Made by a program: the position numbers and the translations under genes | Assembly: GCA_900696685.1 (NCBI GenBank) | Contig: CAADHA010000027.1 | Span: 1-64,000 of the forward strand | Direction of reading: 5' to 3' | DNA: 64,000 nt | Source: an uncultured Planctomycetota bacterium | GTDB taxonomy: Bacteria; Planctomycetota; Phycisphaerae; Phycisphaerales; UBA5793 | In this document: positions 43,540-53,039 of the stretch, one piece after another | How the letters are laid out: the number at the start of each line of letters is the position of its first letter | How positions within the stretch are numbered: the first letter of the stretch is position 1 | The notes under the pieces: model-generated | Seen by the model: only the letters and a program-made list of their open reading frames with translations | Database searches by the model: none | What the model was told of the DNA's origin: nothing

Positions 43540-44883
43540 ATGGACCAGTTCAATTATCGTGACGGGCGGCTGTATTGCGAGGATGTCCCGGTGGAGGAGG
43601 TCGCCGCCGCGGCGGGCACGCCCGTCTACATCTACAGCGCCGCCACGATCACCGACCACTACCGCAAGATCGTCGCCGCGTTCAAGCGCGTCGATCCGCT
43701 CATCTGCTACTCGATCAAGAGTTGCTCGAACCTCTCGATCCTGCGCCTGCTCGCCGACCTCGGCGCGGGGATGGACGTGGTGAGCGGCGGGGAACTCTTC
43801 CGCGCCGGTCTGGCGAAGGTCCACGGCCACCGCATCGTCTACGCCGGCGTGGGCAAGACCGACGAGGAGATCATCGAAGCGCTTGACTACAGCCCCGATG
43901 GGTCGACGCATCGCGGCATCCGACTCTTCAATATCGAGTCCGAAGCAGAGTTCGAGAACATCGCCTCGCTGGCGCGCGCGCGCGGCGTGACCTGCGAAGC
44001 CACCCTCCGCGTCAACCCCGACGTTGATCCCAAAACCCACGTCTACACGACCACGGGCAAGAAGGAGACGAAGTTCGGCGTCGATCTTGAGCGGGCGCGG
44101 GCCTTCTTCCGCAGGTACGGCCGCAACGAGCACTGCCGCCTGACCGCGATTCACCTGCACATCGGCTCGCCGGTCTACACCGTCGAGCCCTACATCGAGG
44201 CCGTGAAGCGCGCGCTGGCGCTGATTGACGAACTTGCGGGCGAGGGCTTCAGAATCACCGCGCTCAATCTCGGCGGGGGTTTCGGGGCGGATTACACCTC
44301 GGCGCAGTCGCCTGTGGCGTCTGACTACGCCTCGGCGATTGTGCCGCTGCTGGAGGGTTACTTTGATCGCGGGCTGAAGATCATCCTCGAACCCGGGCGC
44401 AGCATCGTCGCCAACGCCGGGATTCTCCTGACGCGCGTGCAGTATCTCAAGAAGTCGGGCCAGCGGCACTTTGTCATTATTGACGGCGGAATGCACACGC
44501 TGATCCGGCCGGCGCTCTACGGCTCGTTTCACTTCATCTGGCCGGCGCGGGTGTCGAAGCCTTACGTGCCGGTGAAGCGCGAGCAGGAGATGGACCTGCC
44601 GGGGCTGGACTTGTGCGACGTGGTGGGGCCGATCTGCGAGAGCAGCGACTTTCTGGCCAGGGACCGCCGCCTGCCGCCGCTGGTGCGGGGCGACCTGCTT
44701 GCAGTGTTTTCGGCCGGGGCGTACGGCATGGTCATGGCGAGCCACTACAACTCGCACGCGCTCCCGCCTGAGGTGCTCGTGAGCGGCTCGCGGGCGACGA
44801 CGATCCGCTCGCGCGAGACGTATGATGATCTGGTCGCGCGGGAGCAGGAGGCGACGCTGCTGCTCGGGCGCGAAGAGGACTGA
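43540..44883 (+). CDS. lysA: diaminopimelate decarboxylase
   Basis: LysA removes CO2 from meso-diaminopimelate to make lysine. This fold-III PLP enzyme of 447 residues has the cofactor lysine at about Lys60 (CYSIKSCSN), the HIGSPV segment, the Gly loop LNLGGGFG, EPGRSIVANAG, and CESSDFLARDR with the active-site Cys, then AGAYGMVMASHYN. AAGGA precedes the ATG; an open upstream extension covers the end of the previous gene in another frame and is ignored. It is a slightly long family member. Ornithine-type decarboxylases are less likely given the CESSD motif. Confidence 0.93.
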   Translation: MDQFNYRDGRLYCEDVPVEEVAAAAGTPVYIYSAATITDHYRKIVAAFKRVDPLICYSIKSCSNLSILRLLADLGAGMDVVSGGELFRAGLAKVHGHRIVYAGVGKTDEEIIEALDYSPDGSTHRGIRLFNIESEAEFENIASLARARGVTCEATLRVNPDVDPKTHVYTTTGKKETKFGVDLERARAFFRRYGRNEHCRLTAIHLHIGSPVYTVEPYIEAVKRALALIDELAGEGFRITALNLGGGFGADYTSAQSPVASDYASAIVPLLEGYFDRGLKIILEPGRSIVANAGILLTRVQYLKKSGQRHFVIIDGGMHTLIRPALYGSFHFIWPARVSKPYVPVKREQEMDLPGLDLCDVVGPICESSDFLARDRRLPPLVRGDLLAVFSAGAYGMVMASHYNSHALPPEVLVSGSRATTIRSRETYDDLVAREQEATLLLGREED

Positions 44884-44889
44884 GAAGCC

Positions 44890-45765
44890 GTGAATGATCA
44901 TGCCTCGTCAGAGCGCTGCCATTCGGTGCAGGTGCTGCACACGCTGCCGTTGTCGCCGGGGCATCCGTGCGCGTACCTGCCCGGGCGCGCGGCGCGGGAT
45001 CGCGGCTTCATCGTGCATCACATGGAGCCGCGCACGTGGGAAGCGCTGCTCCAGGAGGGCTGGCGCCGCTCGGGAATGACGATCTACCAGCCGGCGTGCG
45101 CCTTCTGCACGGCCTGCCGATCGCTGCGCTTGCCCGTGGGGGAGTTGCAGCCTGACCGGACGATGCGCCGCCTCCTTCGCCGCAACGCCGACCTGTCGTC
45201 GCGCCTGATGCCTGTGACTGTTGATGACGAGCGCTACGACCTCTATCGCCGCTACGTCACGCGCCGTCATGACGGGATGATGAGCGGCTCGCGGCGCGAG
45301 TTCGAACTCTTCCTCGGCCAGTCGCCGGTGGACACGTGCGAATTGGAGATGCGACTCGACGGGAGGCTCGTATCGGTCGGGACGATCGACCGCGTGCCGG
45401 GCGGATGGAGTTGCGTGTACTGCTTCTACGACCTCGACCTGCCTCGCCGCTCCCTGGGGACATTCAACATTCTGACGGCGGCCCAATGGTGCGCGCAGCA
45501 GTGCCCCGCACGGCGCGAGGCGCGGCTGTATCTGGGCTACTGGGTCGACGGTTCGCAGACGATGGCCTACAAGGCGCGCTTCCTGCCGCACGAAGTGTTG
45601 CAGCCCGATGGGGTCTGGCTGCGCGTGGACGGCGAGCAACGGTTGCGCGGGTGCGCGGCTGCACGTCGTGCACGGTTGCGCATCGAGGATGACCCGGGTC
45701 ACGCGTCGGCACCCGGCGTGTCCTGCTCCTCAAAGTCGTCGGGAAGTTCGTCTTCGATGCCCTGA
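44890..45765 (+). CDS. bpt: aspartate/glutamate leucyltransferase-like (Bpt) N-end rule enzyme
   Basis: Bpt adds leucine from Leu-tRNA to proteins with N-terminal Asp or Glu, marking them for ClpS/ClpAP. The family Cys cluster YQPACAFCTACRSLRLP is at residues 66-82, followed by GTIDRVPGGWSCVYCFYDLD and the ATE core LYLGYWVDGSQTMAYKARFLP. The start is GTG 44890, 6 nt after the lysA stop. The last 50 residues form a Cys/Ser-rich tail that is not family-like and overlaps the end of der on the other strand by 67 nt, so the functional core probably ends near residue 245. An arginyltransferase of the eukaryote type is an alternative. Confidence 0.82.
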   Translation: MNDHASSERCHSVQVLHTLPLSPGHPCAYLPGRAARDRGFIVHHMEPRTWEALLQEGWRRSGMTIYQPACAFCTACRSLRLPVGELQPDRTMRRLLRRNADLSSRLMPVTVDDERYDLYRRYVTRRHDGMMSGSRREFELFLGQSPVDTCELEMRLDGRLVSVGTIDRVPGGWSCVYCFYDLDLPRRSLGTFNILTAAQWCAQQCPARREARLYLGYWVDGSQTMAYKARFLPHEVLQPDGVWLRVDGEQRLRGCAAARRARLRIEDDPGHASAPGVSCSSKSSGSSSSMP

Positions 45766-47237
45766 GACTCCTCGAACGCATCGCGATCCTCCGGCGCCTC
45801 GGCGACTTCCATCTCGCTGCGCCTCGGCCCGTGCTTGAGGTCATGCAGCGCCTTGCGCTTGCGGTCGCGGAAGATGAGGCGGATGGGAACTTCGCTGAAG
45901 GGCAGTTCCTCTCGCAGCCGGTTGAGCAGGTAGCGCTCGTATTGATTGTCGAAGAGGTCGGTGCGGTTGACGACGAGGACGATGGTCGGAGGATGGACGG
46001 CGATCTGGCTGACGTAGAAGATGCGGGCCTGGCGTCCGAGCCGGCTGCTCGGGCCGCGCGCTTCGAGGATGCGCTGAAAGGCCGCGTTGAGCGACCCGGT
46101 CGTCTCGCGGTGCCCCGCCTGCTGAAAGAGGTTGAACGCCATCGCCGCCGCGTCGCGCACGCCCTCGCCCGTCGCAGCCGAGATGAAGACGCACGGCGCG
46201 TAGTCCAGCCCGCCGAGTTCCTTCGTGAGATAGTCGAGATAGTCCTCCGGCGTGATCGGCTCGCCCTTGCGGTTGGTCTTCCCGGCGGTGAGGTCCCACT
46301 TGTTGACGACGATGACGCAGGGCTTGTAATGGTTCTGAATTTCCTGAGTAAGTTGCTTGTCCACCTGGCTCACCGGCACCGTCGCGTCGATGAGCAGGGC
46401 GACGACGTCGGCCCGGCGGATCGAGCGCAGGGCGCGATGCTGCGAGTAATACTCGACGTCGCTCTGGAGGCTCTTGCCCTTGCGCACGCCGGCGGTGTCG
46501 ATGGCGGTGAAGGCCCGGCCGTCAATCTCGAAGCGGACGTCGACGCTGTCGCGCGTCGTGCCGGGGATTTCGGAGACGATGACGCGCTGCTCGCCGGCGA
46601 GTGAGTTGATGAGCGTGCTCTTGCCCGCGTTGCGCTTGCCGACGATGGCGAGTTTCATCTCCGGCTCGCGCTCGCCCTCGCTCAACGGGACGAGGTCGTA
46701 GAGCATCTCAAAGAACCGGCGACGGTTGTAGCCGTTGAGGGCCGAGATCGGCGTGGCCGGGCCGAATCCCAGCGCTGCGGCCTCGGCCGCGTGAACCTCC
46801 CATGATTCGGCATCCACCTTGTTGGCGATGAGGCGCACGCGGTCGGAGGCGCCCTGCCGGCGAAGAAGATCCGCGACCGTTCGATCAAGCGGCGTCAATC
46901 CGCTCTGCGCGTCGAGGACGAAGAAGATGAAGTCGGCCTTCGCGATCGCCTGGCCGATCTGAAACTCGACGTCGCCGATGAGGGCTTTGGAGTCGGCGTC
47001 GTCCTCATCGCCCGAGTAGATGCCGTAGCCGCCGGTGTCGATGATCTCGACCTTCTTGGTCGGCAGGCCGTCGCGCCGGTCGGGGGGGGGCTGGAGGTCC
47101 ACGATGACGGAGTTGCGGTCGCGCGTGACGCCCGGCGTGGGATCGACGATCGCGACGCGGTGGCGTGCGATCATGTTGAGCAGGCTGCTCTTGCCGACAT
47201 TGGGCCGGCCGACAATGGCGATGCGCGGAATGGGCAT
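45699..47237 (-). CDS. der: ribosome assembly GTPase Der (EngA)
   Basis: Der has two tandem GTPase domains and a KH-like C-terminal domain and acts in 50S assembly. G1 motifs are GRPNVGKSS (residues 10-18) and GKRNAGKST (about 199-207); NKVD and NKWD are the G4 motifs; DTGGY and DTAGVRKG are the G3 motifs. A loop of about 20 residues in the first domain (LQPPPDRRDGLPTKK), containing nine G on the plus strand at 47082-47090, is longer than usual. An acidic C-terminal tail of about 40 residues extends past the KH domain. Start ATG 47237 gives the standard N-terminus. The 3' end overlaps bpt. Confidence 0.95.
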   Translation of the reverse strand: MPIPRIAIVGRPNVGKSSLLNMIARHRVAIVDPTPGVTRDRNSVIVDLQPPPDRRDGLPTKKVEIIDTGGYGIYSGDEDDADSKALIGDVEFQIGQAIAKADFIFFVLDAQSGLTPLDRTVADLLRRQGASDRVRLIANKVDAESWEVHAAEAAALGFGPATPISALNGYNRRRFFEMLYDLVPLSEGEREPEMKLAIVGKRNAGKSTLINSLAGEQRVIVSEIPGTTRDSVDVRFEIDGRAFTAIDTAGVRKGKSLQSDVEYYSQHRALRSIRRADVVALLIDATVPVSQVDKQLTQEIQNHYKPCVIVVNKWDLTAGKTNRKGEPITPEDYLDYLTKELGGLDYAPCVFISAATGEGVRDAAAMAFNLFQQAGHRETTGSLNAAFQRILEARGPSSRLGRQARIFYVSQIAVHPPTIVLVVNRTDLFDNQYERYLLNRLREELPFSEVPIRLIFRDRKRKALHDLKHGPRRSEMEVAEAPEDRDAFEESQGIEDELPDDFEEQDTPGADA

Positions 47238-47254
47238 AAGGGAAGATCCTAGGA

Positions 47255-47304
47255 GCGAGCCGCCGCGTTCTCGCGGCGCCGCGAGCCGCCGCGTCCCCGC
47301 GGCG
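47255..47304. repeat. GC-rich direct repeat before der
   Basis: A 24-nt unit (GCGAGCCGCCGCGT, then CGCGGCG at the end) occurs twice with a 26-nt period and two mismatches. Further CG-rich inverted repeats fill 47306-47420. A related palindrome lies at 55026-55055. It may be part of a dispersed repeat family. Confidence 0.5.
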
Positions 47305-47421
47305 TGATCGCGCACGACGTCCACACCGCGCGTCCTCGCGATCGCACGACGTTCTCATCGCGCGTACGAGCGATTGCCCGTCGCACGCGATCGCGCGTCG
47401 AGGACGACGCGGCTCGCGGGA

Positions 47422-48639
47422 TTACGACGTCGCCGATGTCGCGGCGTACTCGCCGCAGATCTCGCGCAGGGCATCGCAGAGGATATCGACGTCCGCCTCG
47501 GTGTTGAACGCGCCGAAACTGATGCGCGTCGTCCCGCCGAGGCGGTCGGTGCCGAGCGTGCGGTGCGCCAGCGGGGCACAATGGAATCCGGCCCGCGTGA
47601 GCAGGCTGTACTCGTCCTCGAGAATCGCCGAGAGTTCATTCGGTTCGACGCCCTCGATGACGATCGAGAAAACCCCGCAGCGGTTCTGGTAGTCGGGCGG
47701 GCCGATGAGGCGCAATCCCGGCATGTCATCTTCGTCGAGACGCTGGAGCATGCGGTTGCTGAGTTCCTCCTCGTGCTCCCAGATATGCTCGACGCCGCGT
47801 TCGAGAATCCACTGCACGCCGGCGGCGAGGCCCGCGAGACCGATGGCGTTGTGGCTGCCCGCTTCAAACTTGTCGGGCATGGTGAGCGGTTGAACGTCGC
47901 TCTCCGAGAGGCTTCCCGTCCCGCCCTCGCGCAGCGTGCGCAGGCGCTCTTGAAGGCCCGGGCGGATGTAAAGCACGCCCGTGCCCAGCGGGCCCAGAAG
48001 GCCCTTGTGTCCGGGCATCGCAAGCAGGTCGATGTTCATCGCGCGCACGTCGATGGGAACGTGCCCCGCCGTCTGCGCCGCATCGACCAGAAACGGAACG
48101 CCGCGCTCACGGCAGATCGCGCCGATCTCGGCGATGGGCATGAGCGTTCCTGAGACGTTGGAGCCGTGAACGACCGCGACGAGGCGCGTGTGCGGCGTGA
48201 TGGCGCGCGCGATGTCGTCCGGATCGACAAGGCCGGTCTTCGGATCGCAGGGAATGCGCGTCTGCTCCGTGTCGCCTCGTTCCGCCAGCGCGTTGAGCGG
48301 TCGCAGGACCGAGTTGTGCGCCATCCACGTGGTGATGACGTGGTCGCGCGTGCCGGGATTGATGAGTCCCTTGATGGCGATGTTGAGCGCGTCAGTGCCG
48401 TTGAGCGTGAAGATGACGTGATCGGGCGAGGCGCCGTTAATGAGGCGGTTGATGCGCTCCCGGCACTCGTGCATCAGTCGCCCGGCCTCGCGCGCCTCGG
48501 CGTACCCGCCGCGCCCGGCCGAGGCGTCCACCTCCGTCGCGAAGCGCATCATCGCCTGGTAGACTTCGGCCGGCTTGGGGTGGCTGGTGGCGGAGTTGTC
48601 GAGGTAGATGCGCGCGCGGGTTGGGCTGCTGTTCTTCAC
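47422..48639 (-). CDS. cysteine desulfurase (class V aminotransferase, SufS/CsdA-like)
   Basis: This PLP enzyme releases sulfur from cysteine for Fe-S clusters or thio-cofactors. It has the N-terminal YLDNSATSHPKP, the PLP Lys212 in AMPGHKGLLGPLG, His/Asp/Gln contacts (VDAAQTAGH), and the mobile catalytic Cys354 in RAGFHCAPLAH. At 405 residues it is type II-like in length, though the loop around Cys is short. No other suf or isc genes are nearby. The gene lies between dnaE and der, all on the minus strand. Confidence 0.88.
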   Translation of the reverse strand: MKNSSPTRARIYLDNSATSHPKPAEVYQAMMRFATEVDASAGRGGYAEAREAGRLMHECRERINRLINGASPDHVIFTLNGTDALNIAIKGLINPGTRDHVITTWMAHNSVLRPLNALAERGDTEQTRIPCDPKTGLVDPDDIARAITPHTRLVAVVHGSNVSGTLMPIAEIGAICRERGVPFLVDAAQTAGHVPIDVRAMNIDLLAMPGHKGLLGPLGTGVLYIRPGLQERLRTLREGGTGSLSESDVQPLTMPDKFEAGSHNAIGLAGLAAGVQWILERGVEHIWEHEEELSNRMLQRLDEDDMPGLRLIGPPDYQNRCGVFSIVIEGVEPNELSAILEDEYSLLTRAGFHCAPLAHRTLGTDRLGGTTRISFGAFNTEADVDILCDALREICGEYAATSATS

Positions 48640-48694
48640 CGGTTCATTCTATGACGAACATCGGCATCGGAGTCGAGGTGAGGGAGAACCCCGG

Positions 48695-51600
48695 TCATTC
48701 CCTCGACGCCGCCCAGCGACGCTCGCGGTGGGGGAGTTTCGGGATGCCGCAGGACGTTACCGTGCACGCTCCCTCGCCGATCGTCTCGCGCAGAAAGCCC
48801 AGCAGCGATTCACTGGCCGTGACACGCAGACGGCCCGGCTCAAGGATGATGTGCCTGCTCCGGGCATAGAGGTGCAGGCGCACGGGCACGGGCCGGCCGG
48901 CGGAGCCGTTGAGCCTCGCCTGGCGCTGGAGTTCGCCGTTGAGCAGCGCCAGCGTCGCCTCCGCTTCATCGCTCTCGTCGAGGTGAATCTCGATGGAACC
49001 GGCCAGTTCGGACGCGGCCCGGGCGATGGGGAGAACGCGATCAACCTTGATGCCGGCAGCCCCGCGCGATTTGTCCACCTGCCCGACGACGAAGATCATC
49101 GCGTGGTCCGTGAGCGCCTCGCCGTACTGGGCGTAGGTATCGGCGAAGAGCACGCCGTCGATCTGCCCGTGCAGATCCTCGATCGTGATCATCGCCATCT
49201 TCTGTCCGGCGCTGCGCCCGTTGCGGACGAGGAGCGGGCGCACGCGCGTGAGCATGCCGCCGATGACGACGGGCTGGTCATGGTCCAATTCGGCCGCCTC
49301 AATGGTCGTATGCGAGCCGAAAGTCTCGATCTGTCGGCGATAGCGTTCGAGGGGATGACTGGAGACGAAGAAGCCCAGCACTTCCTTCTCGTTCATCAGC
49401 GCCTGCTGCAGATCCCACGGGGCGGCGCGCGGCAGGGGTGTCTCGGCGGCGGCGGGCGCGGCGCCGCTGGGCGTCTCCTCCGCAGCCCCGAAGAGCGAGC
49501 CTTGTCCCGAGGCGCGGTCGGCCGCAATCGCCTGCCCGGCCCGCACCGCCGCGTCGATCGCCTCCACCATCGCCGCGCGCTGCGCCATGCCATGCACCGA
49601 GTCAAACGCCCCCGCCTTGATGAGCGCTTCGATCGTCGCCTTGTTCACGATCGCCGGCGGCACGCGCTCGCAGAAGTCAAAGAGCGAACGGAACGGGCCG
49701 CCCCTGCGCCGCTCCTCCACCACGGCCGAGATCGCCTTGTCGCCGGCCCCTTTGAGGGCCCGCAGGCCGAAACGCACATGACCGTGATTCTGATCGTGCG
49801 GCTCATCGGGATCGAAGACCACGGAGAAGTCCGCAGCCGAGAGATTGATGTCCGGCGGCTTGACGTCCAGGCCGGCGTGCCCGTCGGGAAACACGGCGCG
49901 GCGGCAGTCCTCCAGATACGCGATCCAGTCCGAGACCTTCTGCGCCTGCGACTCGTAGGTGAGCACCGCAGCCATGTACTGGTTGGGAAAGTAGGTCTTG
50001 AGGTACGCCGTCTGGTAGGCGACAATGGCGTAGCCCGTCGAGTGGCTCTTGTTGAAGCCGTAGCCTGCAAATTTGAGGATGAGGTCGAAGAGTTCCTCAG
50101 CCTTGCGCCGATCAAGCCCCTTCGCCGCGGCGCCTTCGATGAAGACTGGGCGCTGCGCGTTGATCACGCTCTCCTTCTTCTTGGAAATGGCCTTGATGAG
50201 CGTGTACGCGGCACGAAGCGGGATGCCTCCCAGTTCGTGGCAGATCTGCATGACCTGCTCCTGGTAGACCATCACGCCATACGTTTCGGCTGTGAAACGA
50301 TCGACGATGGCGTGAACTTTCGGCACTTCCTCCTGCCCGTGCTTTCGGCGGTTGTAGTGGGGGATGAGATCCATGGGGCCGGGACGATAGAGTGCGTTGG
50401 CGGCGATGAGGTCTTCCAGGCGGTCCGGCTTCATCTCCATCAGCAGTTTGCGCATCCCGCCCGACTCGAACTGGAATACGCCCGCCGTGTCGCCGCGCTG
50501 AAACAACTCGAACACGCGCGGATCGTCGAACTCGAGGTGATCCAGATCGAGCGGGTCGCGGCTGAGATCTTCAACGCCCAGCGCCGCGCGGATCGTTTCC
50601 TCGCTGAGCGACGCGCGGATGAGTTGCTTCGCCCGCTCGATGATCGAGAGGGTGCGCAGGCCGAGGAAGTCCATCTTCAGAAGACCGAACTTCTCGACCG
50701 TCGGCCCGTCCCACTGTGTGAGCGCTTCGCCCTCATGTGCCTTGGCGCCGGTGGGGCGGCAGAGGGGGATGATGTTGTCAAGAGGCTGCGTGGCGATGAC
50801 GACGCCCGCGGCATGGACCCCCGCATGCCGCACCTGACCCTCCAGCGCCCGGGCCGTGTCGATGAGCGTGCGGATCTCCTCGCGCGAGTCATACTCCTTG
50901 CGCAGGTCCGGCTCCTTCTCGAGCGCCTCGTCGATCGACACGTTGAGTCCGTCGGGCACCATGTTGGCGAGGCGCTGAGTCTCGCCGGGCGTGAGGCCGA
51001 GGACGCGGCCGACGTCCTTGATCGCCGCGCGGGCCTTGAGCGTGCCGAAGGTGATGATCTGCGCCACGTGCCCGTACTTCTGCCGCACGTATTCGATAAC
51101 GGCGCCGCGGCCGTCCTGGCAGATGTCGATGTCGATGTCGGGGTATTCGCTGCGGTCCGGGTCGGTGAATCGCTCAAAGAGCAGGCCGTAGCGGACCGGG
51201 CAGGCGTTGGAGAGGCCGAGAACGTAGCCGGCCATCGTGCCCACGCCCGACCCGCGCGCGGCCGCGGGAATGCCCCGCTGACGCGCCCAGTTCACGAAGT
51301 CCCACACGATCAGGAAGTAGGCGGAGATCGACTTGTCGGCGAGGATGCGCAGTTCGCGGTCAAGCCGGTCGCGGATCTCGTCGGTCACACCGTCGATGCC
51401 GTAGCGCCAGATCAGCCCCGCCTCGCTCAGTTCGCGCAGGGCGCGATCGCAGCGCTGCTTGAGTTCCTCGGGCGTTTCGTGGTCGCGCGTGGCGTCGAAG
51501 GGTTCGAGGTTGTACAGCGCGCAGAACTCCGTGTACCACTTCGTCCGATCGCCGCCGGCGTACTCAATGCGGCGGGCGGGGATGACAGGCTTGACAACGG

Positions 51601-52504
51601 GCGCATGGTTCCGTCCCGTCGGCAGGTCAACATTGCAGCGCTGCGCAATGTGGATCGTGTTCTCGATTGCCGCGGGCAGGTCGGCGAAGAGTTCCGCCAT
51701 CTCCTCCGGACTCTTGACGTAGACTTCCTTCGGATAACGAAGGCGGTTCGTCTCCGTCTTCGCCTTGCTCATCGAGATGCAGCAGAGCGTGTCGTGGGCG
51801 TCGTAGTCCTGCTCGCGCATGAAGTGGGCGTCGTTGTCGCACACGAGCGGAAGGTCGAGCAGACGCGCCAGGCGGATCAGATGCGGGTTGATCGCCTCCT
51901 GCTCCGCCACACCGTTGCGCTGCACTTCGACATAGAAGCGAGGCTCGCCCTTCTCGTTGCGCCCGAAGGTCTCTGCGTGCCACTTCGCCTCTTCAACCGC
52001 CGCATCCCAGTGAGACGCCGCATCCGGATTCTGAACGAACTTGAGCAGGTGGTGCGCAATGCTCGAACCGAGGTGCCCGTTGATGGCAATCAGCCCGTCG
52101 GACCACTGCGCCAGCGTGCTCTTGTCCATGCGCGGCTTGAAATAGAAGCCGTTGCGGTAGGAGTCGCTGGTGAGTTTGAGGATGTTCCGCCATCCCTGGT
52201 CGTTCTCGGCGAGGAGCACGAGGTGAAAGCCGCCGTCCGCTACGCCGGTGTACTGCCGGTCGCCGCGCTCGCCGGGGGCGACGTATGCCTCGATGCCGAG
52301 GATCGGCTTGACGCCGGCCTCTTTCGCGAGGGTGTAGAACTCAACGGCCCCGAAAACGTTGCCGTGATCCGTCATCGCCACCGCGTCCATCCCCAGGTTC
52401 CGGACGTACCGGACCAGGGCCGGGATGCGGTTGCCCCCATCGAGCAGGCTGTACTCGGTGTGGAGGTGGAGGTGAACGAATCGCGGCTTGGGTTGTTCGG
52501 TCAT
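48695..52504 (-). CDS. dnaE: DNA polymerase III alpha subunit
   Basis: This is the replicative polymerase. The N-terminal PHP domain starts with FVHLHLHTEYSLLDG and AMTDHGNVFGAVEFY; the catalytic aspartates are in PDIDIDICQDGR at about 454-465; later come the polymerase palm/finger segments (PGPMDLIPHYNRRKHGQEEV, YGVMVYQEQVMQI, FNKSHSTGYAIVAYQTAYLK). The C-terminal part holds an OB-fold (VVIGGMLTRVRPLLVRNGR). At 1269 residues it is longer than E. coli DnaE (1160), mainly through a linker rich in Pro/Ala near residue 1015. A TTGACA promoter lies upstream. Downstream, 55 nt separate it from the cysteine desulfurase gene. Confidence 0.97.
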   Translation of the reverse strand: MTEQPKPRFVHLHLHTEYSLLDGGNRIPALVRYVRNLGMDAVAMTDHGNVFGAVEFYTLAKEAGVKPILGIEAYVAPGERGDRQYTGVADGGFHLVLLAENDQGWRNILKLTSDSYRNGFYFKPRMDKSTLAQWSDGLIAINGHLGSSIAHHLLKFVQNPDAASHWDAAVEEAKWHAETFGRNEKGEPRFYVEVQRNGVAEQEAINPHLIRLARLLDLPLVCDNDAHFMREQDYDAHDTLCCISMSKAKTETNRLRYPKEVYVKSPEEMAELFADLPAAIENTIHIAQRCNVDLPTGRNHAPVVKPVIPARRIEYAGGDRTKWYTEFCALYNLEPFDATRDHETPEELKQRCDRALRELSEAGLIWRYGIDGVTDEIRDRLDRELRILADKSISAYFLIVWDFVNWARQRGIPAAARGSGVGTMAGYVLGLSNACPVRYGLLFERFTDPDRSEYPDIDIDICQDGRGAVIEYVRQKYGHVAQIITFGTLKARAAIKDVGRVLGLTPGETQRLANMVPDGLNVSIDEALEKEPDLRKEYDSREEIRTLIDTARALEGQVRHAGVHAAGVVIATQPLDNIIPLCRPTGAKAHEGEALTQWDGPTVEKFGLLKMDFLGLRTLSIIERAKQLIRASLSEETIRAALGVEDLSRDPLDLDHLEFDDPRVFELFQRGDTAGVFQFESGGMRKLLMEMKPDRLEDLIAANALYRPGPMDLIPHYNRRKHGQEEVPKVHAIVDRFTAETYGVMVYQEQVMQICHELGGIPLRAAYTLIKAISKKKESVINAQRPVFIEGAAAKGLDRRKAEELFDLILKFAGYGFNKSHSTGYAIVAYQTAYLKTYFPNQYMAAVLTYESQAQKVSDWIAYLEDCRRAVFPDGHAGLDVKPPDINLSAADFSVVFDPDEPHDQNHGHVRFGLRALKGAGDKAISAVVEERRRGGPFRSLFDFCERVPPAIVNKATIEALIKAGAFDSVHGMAQRAAMVEAIDAAVRAGQAIAADRASGQGSLFGAAEETPSGAAPAAAETPLPRAAPWDLQQALMNEKEVLGFFVSSHPLERYRRQIETFGSHTTIEAAELDHDQPVVIGGMLTRVRPLLVRNGRSAGQKMAMITIEDLHGQIDGVLFADTYAQYGEALTDHAMIFVVGQVDKSRGAAGIKVDRVLPIARAASELAGSIEIHLDESDEAEATLALLNGELQRQARLNGSAGRPVPVRLHLYARSRHIILEPGRLRVTASESLLGFLRETIGEGACTVTSCGIPKLPHRERRWAASRE

Positions 52505-52585
52505 TGTCAGGATCGTGGGTCAGGCACAGCACCGGGAATCAGATCCAACGGACACCACCATATCTTGGATGAAGTCCCAACTGTA

Positions 52586-52616
52586 ATACTATGGCTGGAC
52601 TCGATCGTCTTGTCAA
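52586..52616 (-). promoter_or_regulatory. promoter of dnaE
   Basis: On the minus strand, a perfect TTGACA (52611-52616) is followed by CATAGT at 17 nt or TAGTAT at 19 nt. The region is AT-rich compared with its surroundings and lies about 85 nt before the dnaE start. Confidence 0.55.
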
Positions 52617-52683
52617 GGCAATAACAGGTTATCCACGACTCGTCATCGAGAAGCGACGCGGCGTTGGGGCCGGACGCCGTGAC

Positions 52684-53010
52684 ATGGAAGCACGCCGCAA
52701 TCCCTATCATCTCGCGATGCCGGTCGATTTCCGATCCGTGAATGCCCAGCGCCTCAACGAGGTCCGCGCCCGTATCGCCGCCCAGCCGAACTGGGTTGTT
52801 CGGGCTGCGGCGTTGACCTTCGCCCTCATCATCCTCCTGCCGATCCTGGTTCTCGTGGCCGTCGCCTTTGCGGCGGCGTTCATCGTGCTGCTGGTGCTGG
52901 GGCTGGTGAACCGCGTTGCAGGGCTGTTCGCGGGGCGAACCAATGGACTCCTGCCCCGCCGCGACGGGCAGGGCCGGCGGAACGTCAAGGTGCTGCCGCG
53001 CGAAGGGTGA
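52684..53010 (+). CDS. small membrane protein of unknown function
   Basis: About 108 residues: a charged N-terminal stretch (NAQRLNEVRARIAAQPNWVVR), one long hydrophobic segment at about 38-75 that could form one or two membrane helices (ALIILLPILVLVAVAFAAAF), and a basic tail (LPRRDGQGRRNVKVLPREG). The start is uncertain: ATG 52684 or 52717; the upstream frame to 52591 covers the dnaE promoter and is unlikely. It diverges from dnaE. I do not recognise a family. Confidence 0.55.
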   Translation: MEARRNPYHLAMPVDFRSVNAQRLNEVRARIAAQPNWVVRAAALTFALIILLPILVLVAVAFAAAFIVLLVLGLVNRVAGLFAGRTNGLLPRRDGQGRRNVKVLPREG

Positions 53011-53039
53011 GGCGCCTTCGGGCTTCCGCCTGCTCACAT

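Noticed and set aside
48608-52624. A very long open frame on the plus strand opposite dnaE
   Set aside because: It is the mirror of a real gene in GC-rich DNA; its translation has no domain motifs and is rich in Arg, Ala, Val and His, while dnaE on the other strand is certain.
52629-52637. TTATCCACG, close to a DnaA box
   Set aside because: A single near-match beside dnaE without an AT-rich element or further boxes does not make an origin.
52591-52683. Upstream extension of the small membrane protein
   Set aside because: It would place the start codon in the -10 region of the dnaE promoter.
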